Shown: positions 25,436 through 33,600 of the stretch, one piece after another
Layout: every line of letters begins with the position of its first letter
How positions within the stretch are numbered: position 1 is the first letter of the stretch
DNA from: JBFIHF01 sp964411125
Lineage (GTDB): Bacteria; Myxococcota_A; Bradymonadia; Bradymonadales; Bradymonadaceae
Direction: 5' to 3'
Assembly: GCA_964411125.1 (NCBI GenBank)
Contig: CAYPJU010000001.1
Span: forward strand, 144,808-208,807
Length of the DNA: 64,000 nucleotides
The notes under the pieces: model-generated
What the model was told of the DNA's origin: nothing
The model's database searches: none
Seen by the model: the letters and a program-made list of their open reading frames with translations, nothing else
Translations under genes and position numbers: made by a program

Positions 25436-25452
25436 CCCAACTGTCGTGCCAA
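25436..25452 (-). promoter_or_regulatory. sigma-54-like -24/-12 element
   Basis: Read on the minus strand this is TTGGCACG, four bases, then TTGGG, matching 15 of 17 positions of the sigma-54 consensus YTGGCACGRNNNTTGCW; the -12 GC is GG here. Transcription would begin close to the Sel1 lipoprotein ATG at 25418, leaving a very short leader, so either the start codon or the promoter assignment could shift. Confidence 0.35.
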
Positions 25453-25487
25453 GACATCGGCGCGTCCGCGCTCCCCGCGGTTCCCAA

Positions 25488-25518
25488 GAAAAATAAAAAG
25501 CTCGCCGACTGGCGAGCT
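25488..25518 (-). terminator. rho-independent terminator of the small exported protein gene
   Basis: A perfect 8-bp stem (AGCTCGCC / GGCGAGCT, 25499-25506 with 25511-25518) with a 4-base loop, followed on the minus strand by a T-rich run (25488-25498). It lies 24 bases after the stop of the 25543-25746 gene and ahead of the Sel1 operon, isolating the two units. Confidence 0.88.
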
Positions 25519-25542
25519 CGAGCGAAAGGCTGCCAGGTCGCT

Positions 25543-25746
25543 TCAGACCTCGCCGTCCTTCGTCTCTTTCGTTTCGGTTTCGTCCGATTTCTTCGTGTCG
25601 GCCGCTTCATCGGTCTCCGACGCCTCGGCGGTCATCACCGTTTCGTCGGCATCCGACTTGGCTTGCTTGTCACCTCCGCAGGCGAAAGCCGGGACGGAGA
25701 CGAGGAGGAAGGCCGAGCTGAAAATGACTGCGAGAACTTTGTTCAT
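25543..25746 (-). CDS. small secreted acidic protein
   Basis: A 67-residue protein: a 21-residue signal peptide (MNKVLAVIFSSAFLLVSVPA) ending AFA-CGG, then about 45 strongly charged residues rich in Glu, Asp, Lys and Thr (KKSDETETKETKDGEV at the end). The Cys just after AFA could be lipidated. The ATG at 25746 has AAGGAG eight bases upstream; the longer in-frame ORF is less likely. It is a single-gene unit with its own terminator. No family recognised. Confidence 0.75.
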   Translation of the reverse strand: MNKVLAVIFSSAFLLVSVPAFACGGDKQAKSDADETVMTAEASETDEAADTKKSDETETKETKDGEV

Positions 25747-25869
25747 CGGTAACTCCTTGCTGGTTCGATGAAGGAAGGTAACGAAATCGCGTCGGGAACT
25801 CAAACGGTTCGCCACGGAGCGGAGATCGCTCTCGGGACGTCGACGGCCCGCGCCGGGCCTCGAGCTTCG

Positions 25870-26076
25870 TCAGTCGCTGCGCTCCGCTTCGGCCGGGGGA
25901 AAATCACCTTTTCCCTCCATGAAACAGCAGAAGAGGCGAAAACCCGCCAGCCCGAACAGGACCAGCCACGGGACCGGGCCTGCCGTGAGCGGTGCGGTAC
26001 CCCCGCCTGCGAACGCGAGATCGGGGACTAGTTGCAATCCAAAAAACAGAATCAGTATGTCGGTTCGAATCATCAT
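25870..26076 (-). CDS. small membrane protein
   Basis: A 68-residue protein with a signal-like first helix ending LAFA-GGG, a short Gly/Pro turn, and a second hydrophobic helix (PWLVLFGLAGFRLFCCF) followed by a charged tail. A strong ribosome site (GGGAGAGG) precedes the ATG pair at 26076, which supports a real gene. No family recognised. It lies between the secreted acidic protein and the divergent lgt gene. The 220-bp gap 26077-26296 holds a weak sigma-54-like element and nothing else I can identify. Confidence 0.5.
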   Translation of the reverse strand: MMIRTDILILFFGLQLVPDLAFAGGGTAPLTAGPVPWLVLFGLAGFRLFCCFMEGKGDFPPAEAERSD

Positions 26077-26296
26077 GGCGACCTCTCCCACTGAACATGA
26101 TCACGGATCGTGCCATGTCAGTGCGGGGAGGGGCACGCACCCGCCATGTCGCGGAAGTGCCCGTCATTGTTGAGGGAGAGAGGGGCCTCCACTCACCGGC
26201 CGCGCCACTGCCCGACGCACGGCGTCCCCAGCGCGACAAGAATGTCCGAGCATGGAGCAGTTTCCGTCCGGTCGTCCCCGGTGGTATGGAGCAACC

Positions 26297-27097
26297 GTGC
26301 AATGGACCTGGGACATCTACCCGGCGTTCGAGGTCGGTGGCCTCGTCGTGCGCTGGTACAGCGTCATCTTCGCGCTCGTCTTGCTCGTGGGGTGGATGCT
26401 GACTGTCTGGCAGTTCCTTCGCGGTGGACGCGAAGAGTCGGCTGCCAACTGGGTCGTCGGTCTCGGCATCGTCGGGACGTTCGTCGGCGGCCGCCTGGGC
26501 CACCTCTTGTTCTACGAGTTCGAGCGGTTTGTTGCCGACCCGACACTCTTCTTCGCCTTCCGCGAAGGCGGGGTGGCGAGCCACGGTGCCACGGTCGGGA
26601 TTCTGCTCGCCTGCATCGTGTTCGCGAGGGGATGGAAGATCCCCTTCGCGGAGGTCACGGACCGGCTCACCCCCGCAGCTTGCGTCGGTGCGGCGTTCGT
26701 CCGTCTCGGAAACCTCTTCAACTCCGAGGTGGTCGGTCGGGCGACCGACCAGACCTGGGGGGTCAGGTTCCCGTACTACGACCATTCCTTCGTCGACGCT
26801 CCGTATCGACACCCGAGCCAGGTCTACGAGTTCGTCCTCGGTCTCGTCGTGTTCGCGATCGTGATGCTGGTGGACCGGCGCCTCGGGGAGTCACGGCCGC
26901 GTGGGCTGATGACTGCGCTCTTTCTCGGGCTCTACTTCCCGGCGCGATTCGCCGTGGAGTTCGTGAAGGAGTACCAGGCCCTCGACCCCGACGCGCTCCT
27001 TACGATGGGGCAGTGGCTCTCGATAGCTCCGGCGTTGGCCGGTTGGGTCGCTCTCGTCTTCGTGTGGCGAAAGCACGTCAGCTCATCGCGCGGATGA
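26297..27097 (+). CDS. lgt: prolipoprotein diacylglyceryl transferase
   Basis: A 266-residue inner-membrane enzyme that transfers diacylglycerol from phosphatidylglycerol to the lipobox Cys of prolipoproteins, the first step for the many lipoproteins in this window. The family signature RLGNLFNSEVVGR (G.N..N.E..GR) and the essential His-Gly-Ala (VASHGATVG) are present, with about seven transmembrane helices. The GTG at 26297 is preferred to the ATG at 26252 because GGAG lies eight bases before it and the protein then starts as family members do. The last 20 bases overlap the convergent dehydratase gene. Confidence 0.95.
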   Translation: MQWTWDIYPAFEVGGLVVRWYSVIFALVLLVGWMLTVWQFLRGGREESAANWVVGLGIVGTFVGGRLGHLLFYEFERFVADPTLFFAFREGGVASHGATVGILLACIVFARGWKIPFAEVTDRLTPAACVGAAFVRLGNLFNSEVVGRATDQTWGVRFPYYDHSFVDAPYRHPSQVYEFVLGLVVFAIVMLVDRRLGESRPRGLMTALFLGLYFPARFAVEFVKEYQALDPDALLTMGQWLSIAPALAGWVALVFVWRKHVSSSRG

Positions 27098-28004
27098 AGA
27101 GGTCGGGGTCGACGTTCCCGCCCGAGAGGAGGACGGCGACGTCGCCTCGCCCCTCCCGGAGGGCGGCTGCGAGCGGCGCGGCCCCCGAAGGCTCCAGGAC
27201 GAGTCGAAGGTGTTGCGCTGCCCACCGCATCGCGGCGAGCATCTCGTCGTCGTCGACGAGCTCCACGCGATCGATCAGCTCTCTGTTCACGTTCCATGTC
27301 CACTCCCCGGGTCGTCGCACGCGGAGACCATCGGCGAGCGTCTCGGGAGGCGGCACCGCGACCCTCTCGCCGACGGCGAGGCTCCGCGCGGTGTCGTCTC
27401 CTTCCTTCGGTTCCACGCCGACGATCGCCGCTTTGGGGCGCAGATTGCGCATCACCGTACCGCACCCCGCCATCAGCCCCCCGCCGGAGACGGGGCAATA
27501 AAAGGCGGTGAGTTCGGCGGGCACGACGTCGCAGAGCTCCAACGCTGCCGTGCCTTGCCCCGACGCGACGAGCGGGTGGTCGTACGGGGGTACGAGCGGC
27601 CAGCCGCGCTCCGCCGAGATTTCCTCGGCCCGCAGGCGACGCTCTTCGCTGTCGGGCCCTACCGTGACGATCTCTGCGCCGTCCTCTTCCACGCGCTGTC
27701 GTTTGAGTGGCGGCGCGTTCGACGGCATCACGATGGCCGCACGCATCCCGAGGACTCGCGCCGCTCGAGCCACCGCCTGCGCGTGATTTCCCGAACTGTG
27801 CGCGACCACCCCTTCTGCGTCGGGGAGCGTCAGCATCATGTTGAAGGCACCGCGAAGCTTGAACGCCCCGATCGGTTGCAGGCTCTCCGCCTTGGCCCAG
27901 ATCGTCAGGCCCTCCCGAACCTCGTACCGCAGGGTCGGCGTCGCCTGGACGTACCCGGCGATGCGGCTGGCGGCGTCGCGAATCGTTTCAAGTCCGAACT
28001 CCAT
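27078..28004 (-). CDS. threonine/serine dehydratase-like PLP enzyme
   Basis: A 308-residue fold-type II PLP enzyme. The Schiff-base Lys is in GAFKLRGAFN (near residue 47), the substrate loop is SSGNHAQA, and the phosphate-binding Gly loop is SGGGLMAG. This set matches threonine deaminase and serine racemase/dehydratase proteins lacking the regulatory ACT domain, so it is probably catabolic: threonine to 2-oxobutyrate plus ammonia, or serine to pyruvate. Its start overlaps the upstream membrane protein gene by 17 bases, and its end overlaps lgt convergently by 20 bases. Confidence 0.9.
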   Translation of the reverse strand: MEFGLETIRDAASRIAGYVQATPTLRYEVREGLTIWAKAESLQPIGAFKLRGAFNMMLTLPDAEGVVAHSSGNHAQAVARAARVLGMRAAIVMPSNAPPLKRQRVEEDGAEIVTVGPDSEERRLRAEEISAERGWPLVPPYDHPLVASGQGTAALELCDVVPAELTAFYCPVSGGGLMAGCGTVMRNLRPKAAIVGVEPKEGDDTARSLAVGERVAVPPPETLADGLRVRRPGEWTWNVNRELIDRVELVDDDEMLAAMRWAAQHLRLVLEPSGAAPLAAALREGRGDVAVLLSGGNVDPDLFIRAMS

Positions 28005-28620
28005 CGGTCGTTTTTACCCCCACGCGGCTCGGAAGGACAGCCTCGGCTGCGGTCGACCACGCTTTCGTGAGGGCCGTCGGCGCGACGCCCGCTGCGGCGA
28101 CGACGATCAGATGAGCGAACGCGAGTTCCGTCACCGCGAAGCCGAGCCGCGTAGCTCCGACGAGCACCACCGTTCCGACAAACACGAAGCCGCCCGCGGC
28201 GGCAGCGGCGTCGCGCCATGCCTGCCAACGGTCGGTGTCGCTCGGCAGTCGCCCGCCGGCCAGGATCGGGGCCCCCCACGCGGCGAGTCCGCACATCGTC
28301 AGCACCGTCGTCACGAACCCCGCGGAGGCTGCGACCTCCGAGTGGAACGAACCGAAACGGGTCAGCCACACCATCGCGCCGACCGTTGCGGTCAATCGAG
28401 CAGCGGCGGTGATCCTGGCAGAGACGGCTCCCCACAGGCGCAGCGCGGTCAGGGAAGCGTTCGCCGCCCAGATCAGCAACGCCCCCAGGACGAGCGGCGC
28501 CGCAGTCGTCCCCATGACCGCGGTCCCAGCGAGCCCGAGCCACGTCCCGGCGCTCGCCAGGGCGGTCCATTCCCAGTGTGCTTGCGATGAAGGGCGAGTC
28601 GGGTTCGGGGAGGGTGGCAT
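27988..28620 (-). CDS. integral membrane protein of unknown function
   Basis: A 210-residue, Ala/Val/Leu-rich protein with about six transmembrane helices and a Pro/Ser-rich N-terminus. No recognised family or conserved polar residue pattern. The ATG at 28620 has GAGAGG upstream; a TTG two codons earlier is less likely. It overlaps the dehydratase gene, so the pair is probably co-transcribed. Divergent from the acidic protein gene at 28690. Confidence 0.75.
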   Translation of the reverse strand: MPPSPNPTRPSSQAHWEWTALASAGTWLGLAGTAVMGTTAAPLVLGALLIWAANASLTALRLWGAVSARITAAARLTATVGAMVWLTRFGSFHSEVAASAGFVTTVLTMCGLAAWGAPILAGGRLPSDTDRWQAWRDAAAAAGGFVFVGTVVLVGATRLGFAVTELAFAHLIVVAAAGVAPTALTKAWSTAAEAVLPSRVGVKTTDGVRT

Positions 28621-28689
28621 GTCCAAATCCTCTCCGACCTTCGTGAATTGTTCGTCGAAGCGATGTGGATTTTATGTGAAAATAGACGA

Positions 28690-29052
28690 ATGGCCGACGA
28701 CTCCGACGACGAAAAGCTGAGAGGGACGATCCCTTTCGAGGACGTCGAGATTCTCACGGACGGCGAATTCGACCCGGACGACCTCCTCGAATTCGTCGAC
28801 GACGGTGGGGACGTAGCCGAGGCCACCGATCCGTTCCTCCCCGCCATGACTCGCCAGCACCCCGTCCCCGACGAACTCCTCTGGCGGTCGCGTCAGAATG
28901 ACCAGTCGTGGGTGAAATCGTACGCCGTGGTCGGACGAAACGGCGTCCTACGGGTCAAGGCCGACCTATTCGATTTCCTCGAACCGGGCGAGCGCGTCGA
29001 GATTCGGCTGCGGCGTCTCAAACCGAAGACTACGAAACCCGACTCCGAATAG
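28690..29052 (+). CDS. small acidic protein of unknown function
   Basis: A 120-residue soluble protein. The first 55 residues are very acidic (DGEFDPDDLLEFVDDGGDV), followed by a basic C-terminal third (RVEIRLRRLKPKTTKP). This charge segregation suggests a protein- or nucleic-acid-binding adaptor but no family is recognised. The ATG at 28690 is favoured over the in-frame ATG at 28648, which lies in the short divergent promoter region. A hairpin without a T-run follows at 29121-29139. Confidence 0.65.
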   Translation: MADDSDDEKLRGTIPFEDVEILTDGEFDPDDLLEFVDDGGDVAEATDPFLPAMTRQHPVPDELLWRSRQNDQSWVKSYAVVGRNGVLRVKADLFDFLEPGERVEIRLRRLKPKTTKPDSE

Positions 29053-29085
29053 CTGCAACCGGCGGGCGGACGATCGTCGGAGTTT

Positions 29086-29139
29086 TGACTCGTCACTTCG
29101 TCCAATCGTCAAAGCGTTGACGCCTCCCAGGGGGAGGCG
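29086..29139. promoter_or_regulatory. cluster of inverted repeats upstream of the nuclease-like gene
   Basis: Three perfect inverted repeats in 54 bases: TGAC-TC-GTCA (29086-29095), GTCAA-AGCG-TTGAC (29108-29121) and CGCCTCCC-AGG-GGGAGGCG (29121-29139). The last could fold into a stable RNA hairpin ending the upstream gene, though no T-run follows. The first two are protein-site-like and lie about 60-95 bases before a sigma-54-like promoter, a distance used by enhancer-binding activators. Confidence 0.4.
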
Positions 29140-29181
29140 ACCGTGGAATGGGGATTTGCGGCCCTTTCGGCCCCCGAAGAA

Positions 29182-29198
29182 CCGGCACGGTGGTTGCA
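29182..29198 (+). promoter_or_regulatory. sigma-54 promoter (-24/-12)
   Basis: GGCACG, four bases, then TTGCA: 16 of 17 positions match the sigma-54 consensus YTGGCACGRNNNTTGCW, with the invariant GG and GC ten bases apart. A start of transcription near 29209 would give a leader of about 24 bases before the ATG at 29233. This is the best sigma-54 match in the window. Confidence 0.65.
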
Positions 29199-29232
29199 CT
29201 GTAACTTCGCAGCCAACATCCACGGAACTTCG

Positions 29233-29658
29233 ATGCCTCGCTCTCTCCTCGCTCTTCTGGTCTCCAGTTTCATCTTCACGCTGCCCGTCGCCGGTTTTGC
29301 CGACGACGTCGGGGACCAGGCGACCGGCAAGATCGAGAAGTTCGAGTCGGGCGAAGTCGTGGTCGTGAAGCTCGCCGACAGCAACGAGCGGGTGAAGGTG
29401 CGGGTGATCGGAATCGACTGCAGCAAGAAGTCGGCCAGTGCGGCCAAGCGAGTGGCCGCGACGGGCAAAGTCACGCTGCGTTCGGACAAGCCCTTTCTCC
29501 CTCTCGCTCAAGATCAGTTCGGACGTTACGTCGCGTACCTCGAGCTCGCCGACGGAAAGGACTACGGGCTCGAAATGCTCAAGTCGGGGCAGTGTTCCAC
29601 CAACGAGTGGAAGTTTCCCCATCCGAAGCTGACGCAATACGCCTCCGCCTCGCGCTGA
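29233..29658 (+). CDS. secreted staphylococcal nuclease-like protein, probably inactive
   Basis: A 141-residue protein with a signal peptide (cleavage near GFADD) and a reduced SNase-type OB fold. Recognisable parts are the strand VKVRVIGIDC (Arg and Asp conserved), DQFGRYVAYLEL (the second conserved Arg) and the final LEMLKSGQC helix. The motif that normally supplies the catalytic Glu (TPE after the Asp) reads CSK here, and the loop before DQFGR is shortened. I therefore expect a binding rather than a cleaving protein, if the fold is right. Preceded by a strong sigma-54-like promoter. The in-frame ATG at 29143 would lie upstream of that promoter and is rejected. Confidence 0.75.
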   Translation: MPRSLLALLVSSFIFTLPVAGFADDVGDQATGKIEKFESGEVVVVKLADSNERVKVRVIGIDCSKKSASAAKRVAATGKVTLRSDKPFLPLAQDQFGRYVAYLELADGKDYGLEMLKSGQCSTNEWKFPHPKLTQYASASR

Positions 29659-29767
29659 ACCTCGGTCGACGGGTCGCGACATTCGTGGACGAGGTTCCAG
29701 CGGGTCTTCGACACCGATCCGCGCATTCGCTATCTTTTTGATAAGCGATTAGAAACCGAGGCCAGGT

Positions 29768-30664
29768 ATGGCAATTTCACCGAGGTCTTTCCTCCTCAAC
29801 CCCGCACTGCTGCTCGCGACCTTGATTCTCGGGACGCTCCCGATTCTCGTCGTGACGATGGCTCCGTTTCCCCTCGAGTCCCTCTCGTTCTGGCAGGCCG
29901 TTCGATACGATTGCGACACGGTCCCGGGACACCCGGAGAGCTGGACCGAAGCGGCGTGGGAACACCACGTCGAATGCTTCCTCGATCAGAAGCGCTACCC
30001 GGAAGCGTACGCCGCGGCTGACGAAGGGCTCACGTGGTTTCCGAACTCCGCATCCCTGCTCAACTCGAAAGGATACGCGGCCGCGCGGGCGCAAGCGTTC
30101 GGAATCGCGGCGCTCGATTTCAAGACGGGGCTGCAGAGAACCGGCTCTCCTTCCGGTGTTTTCGAGAACAACCTCGCGTGGGTCGGGCTCTGGCAGCTCG
30201 AATCGCTGCCGCCCGAGCGCCGCGGCGAAGCCCTGTCCGTCGCGCGCTCCTACTATCGAAAGTCGCTCGCAAAGCGAACGACCTGCGCCAGTCTGCACAC
30301 CGCGATGTTCGTGGAGTTCGCCGCGGCGACTCACTACCCCAGATCCACGGTGGCCTTTCGACGCGCGACCGCGACCTACGATGTCCTGCGCGAGGCGTAT
30401 CTACCGTGCCGTGAACGGCTCGATCCGGCGCGAGAGGAGGTGGTCGAGGAGGTGATGTCGGCGGCGCTGATGCACTCGGCGATGCAGCGGATGAGGGGCA
30501 CCCAGCCCGCGGATGCTACGGAGTGGTGGGATCGAGCGGTGAGAGCGGGGGCGTCGCAGACGATGTGCGCCCACGCTGTGCCGGTCGCATCGACCCGTGC
30601 GGAGTGCACCCAACGCCTCGGACCTCACGTGGCCCGCGGTAGCCAATGGCCCGGGTTGGAATGA
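29768..30664 (+). CDS. membrane-anchored helical-repeat (TPR-like) protein
   Basis: A 298-residue protein with one N-terminal hydrophobic helix (about residues 10-32), probably an uncleaved anchor, followed by a periplasmic helical domain. Segments such as YPEAYAAADEGLTWFPNSASLLNSKGYAAA have the spacing of TPR motifs. Six Cys are scattered through the exported part. No named family. An AT-rich stretch upstream (TATCTTTTTGATAA) may be its promoter. Convergent with the Lhr gene; the two stops are 33 bases apart. Confidence 0.75.
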   Translation: MAISPRSFLLNPALLLATLILGTLPILVVTMAPFPLESLSFWQAVRYDCDTVPGHPESWTEAAWEHHVECFLDQKRYPEAYAAADEGLTWFPNSASLLNSKGYAAARAQAFGIAALDFKTGLQRTGSPSGVFENNLAWVGLWQLESLPPERRGEALSVARSYYRKSLAKRTTCASLHTAMFVEFAAATHYPRSTVAFRRATATYDVLREAYLPCRERLDPAREEVVEEVMSAALMHSAMQRMRGTQPADATEWWDRAVRAGASQTMCAHAVPVASTRAECTQRLGPHVARGSQWPGLE

Positions 30665-30697
30665 CGCGGCCCCTGTTTGCCGCTCGACCCACCAGAA

Positions 30698-33600
30698 TCA
30701 ACTCTGCATGTAGGACCGAACCCTCGGAGCGCCGGGCACCCGCCGCGCGATGCGGTCGAGATGTTCGATCGGCTCGTCCGTGAAGCGCCGCAGGTCGCCT
30801 CCCTCGATGGCGGCCACGGGCACGCCGTCTCGATACACGACGCGGTTTGTCGCGACGGCGTTCACTCGTCCGTCCCCCACCACCACCCCGGTGAGGTTCA
30901 GTGGGTCGCAGCCATTGATCGCGACGAGCTCCCCGGTCGGTCCGAGCCGTCGGACCGAGCGAAGTTTTCCGACGGCCTCCGGCAGGGCGTACTGCTCCCC
31001 GACGAAACCGTTCACGAAACGTCCACCGCGCACTTCGCCGCGCGCTTCCATCGCCCGGTAGCACTGGGCGAGCTTGCGCCACGGCAGTTGCGTCTCGTGG
31101 CTCGTCAGCGCGCGGAAGACGACTCCCCAGCGGTCGAGGAGTCTACGCGCCACGCGTTCCAGCTCGTCGTCGCTCAACGCCTCCGGCCCGCGCCGCTCGA
31201 AGAACGACCAGCGCCCCGCGTTCTCGACCGAATACGAGCCGACCAGGCTCGCCATTCTACCGAACTTCGGCCGCTTGTTCGTCGGCACCAGGAGGGCGCG
31301 AAGTCCACTGAAACTGTCGGCCGTGACGACCCCCGATGCGACGAGTTCGCCAAGACCCTCTTCGACGCGGCTCTTCAAGGTGCCGCTGCGTGAGACCAGG
31401 TCTCCGAAGAACGCGGCGCCGTGCTCATCGAGCACCGAAGCCACCTTCCGCGCAGGTGCGGAGAGGTCCGGCTCGCTACGCGGCTCGCTGAAGAGTGCCA
31501 CTTCGTCTCTCAACATCACCGCGATCGGCGAAGAACGCATCGGGCTGCGACCGCCGCCTCCGCCCCGGATCCGCCCCCACGAAAACCGTCCCGACAGGCA
31601 CGCCATGTCGAGCCACGTCGGGTCGTAGTGCTCGACCCTCGCCGGCAGAATCTCGGTCTCCCAGGCCCCCGCCGCGGCGTCGACCCCGGAGAGCTGTTCC
31701 AGAACCTTCGCCAGTCCATCTGGCCCTCTCATTTGTGACTCGGACGCAACGTGCTGCCACTCGAAGAGGAAACGCATGAAATCCGCCGGCGTCACGGGCT
31801 CGATCTCGCGACGCAGGCGGGCGAGGGTGTAGCGATGGATGCGAGCCAGAAGCCCGCGCTCGCACCATTGCTCCTCGGCGAGCCGAATGTCGAAGTGGCC
31901 CCGGAAGACGAAGCCTTGCGCCTCGAGCCCCATCAGCGTCGCCTCGACGGTCGCGAGGTCGACCCCCAGCTCGTCGGCGAACCGCCGGGCGGTGACCGCC
32001 GGGAGGTATTCGAGCCGGCTTCGCAAGAGTTCGGTGAGTCCCTGATGTTGCGTCCAGGCGGCGTCTGCGAAGCGGGCGGGGGGCTGGACCGACACTTCGG
32101 AGTCGGGGAAAGCCGCCCGCATCTCGAGGGAGCGCTCGGCCGCGACCCAGAGGCCGCGGCCGCGCTCCACCCGACCGATCCGCCGTTGTTGCACGAGGGC
32201 GCGGACTTTCGGCTCGAGATCGGTCGGGATTTCTTCGTCCGTGAGGTATCCGCGGCAGACGATCGCATCGTGAAGCTCATCGGCGTCGCGCGCGTCCAGC
32301 CGCGATTCGTCGCGGACCGCGTCGACCGCCGCGGTGTCCAGGGCGGCGAGATCGCCGACGAGGTTCGGGTCGAGGAGCCCCCTCGTCAGGATTGCCTGCG
32401 TGCGACGCTCCTCCAGAGGTGCGTCGTCCAGGTAGGCGTAGGGACGGGCGTTGATGATCTGATGCGCCAACGGCGACGGTTCGCGGAGGTCGCGAGCCAG
32501 CGTCACCACCTCGCCGGTCTCGATCCCCTCCAGCACCGCCTCCAACTGTTCGACGTCCATCGCTTCGCGAAGGCAATCCTCGATCGTCTGGTCCACCATC
32601 GGATGGTCGGGAACCTCGCGATCTCCAGCGATGTTCTCCAGGCACGCGAGCTGATCGGGAAAGACCACCGCCAGGAAGTCTTCGGCCTGCATCCGCTGCA
32701 ACTGCGGAGGATTCTTCCTCCCCCCACGAAAGCGCGGCACTGCCAGGGAACGATTGAGGTTCCACCGCCATCGCGTTCCGAACATCGGCGAGTCGAGCAG
32801 CGCCTGTATCAGGACGGTGCGCACCACGCGGGGGTTGAGGAAGTCGAAGACCTCCTCGAGTGGGAAGCTGTGGGTCGGCCCCATCGAAAGGATCACGGAA
32901 TCTTCGTTCGCCGCGGCCTGAAGCTCGAAGTTGAACTGCCGGCAGAATCGCTTGCGTAGCGCGAGACCCCACGCGCGGTTCAAGCGGCTGCCGTGCGGAC
33001 TGTGAAGCACGAGATGGGTGTTGCCCGCCTCGTCGAAGAACCGCTCCACCACGATCTTCTCGCGCGTCGGCATCGCCCCCAACGCTTCGCGAGCGGTGGC
33101 GAGGTAGCCGACGAGCTGTTCGGCGCACGAATCGTCGAGCCCCACGTCGGAGCGCGCCCACGCGATCGCGTCGCTCACGTCGACGTTGCCTTCCGCGTCC
33201 GTTCGTAGCCGTCGGTCCACTTCGTTGCGGACCCGGGAAACGGCGATCGATAGCTCATGGGTGCGCCCCGGGGCCTCCCCGAACCAGAACGGGATCGACG
33301 GTGGCTTGCCCCGCGCGTCGTGCACTCTCACTTGTCCGCGCCGGCTGTCGACGCGGGCGATCATCCAACTGCTGTTTCCGAGCTGGAAGACGTCACCCGG
33401 CATCGACTCGATCGCGAAGTCCTCGTCGAGCGTTCCGACCACGGTCTCGTCGTGATCGAGGACGACGCGATAATCGGCGCGCTCCGGGATTGCGCCGCCC
33501 GAGGTGAGCGCGACGAGTCGCGTCCCCCGTCGCGCCCGGATTCTTCCGTTGATCTGATCCCAATGGATCAGCGCACTGCGCCTCCCGCGTCGCGTCGCGT

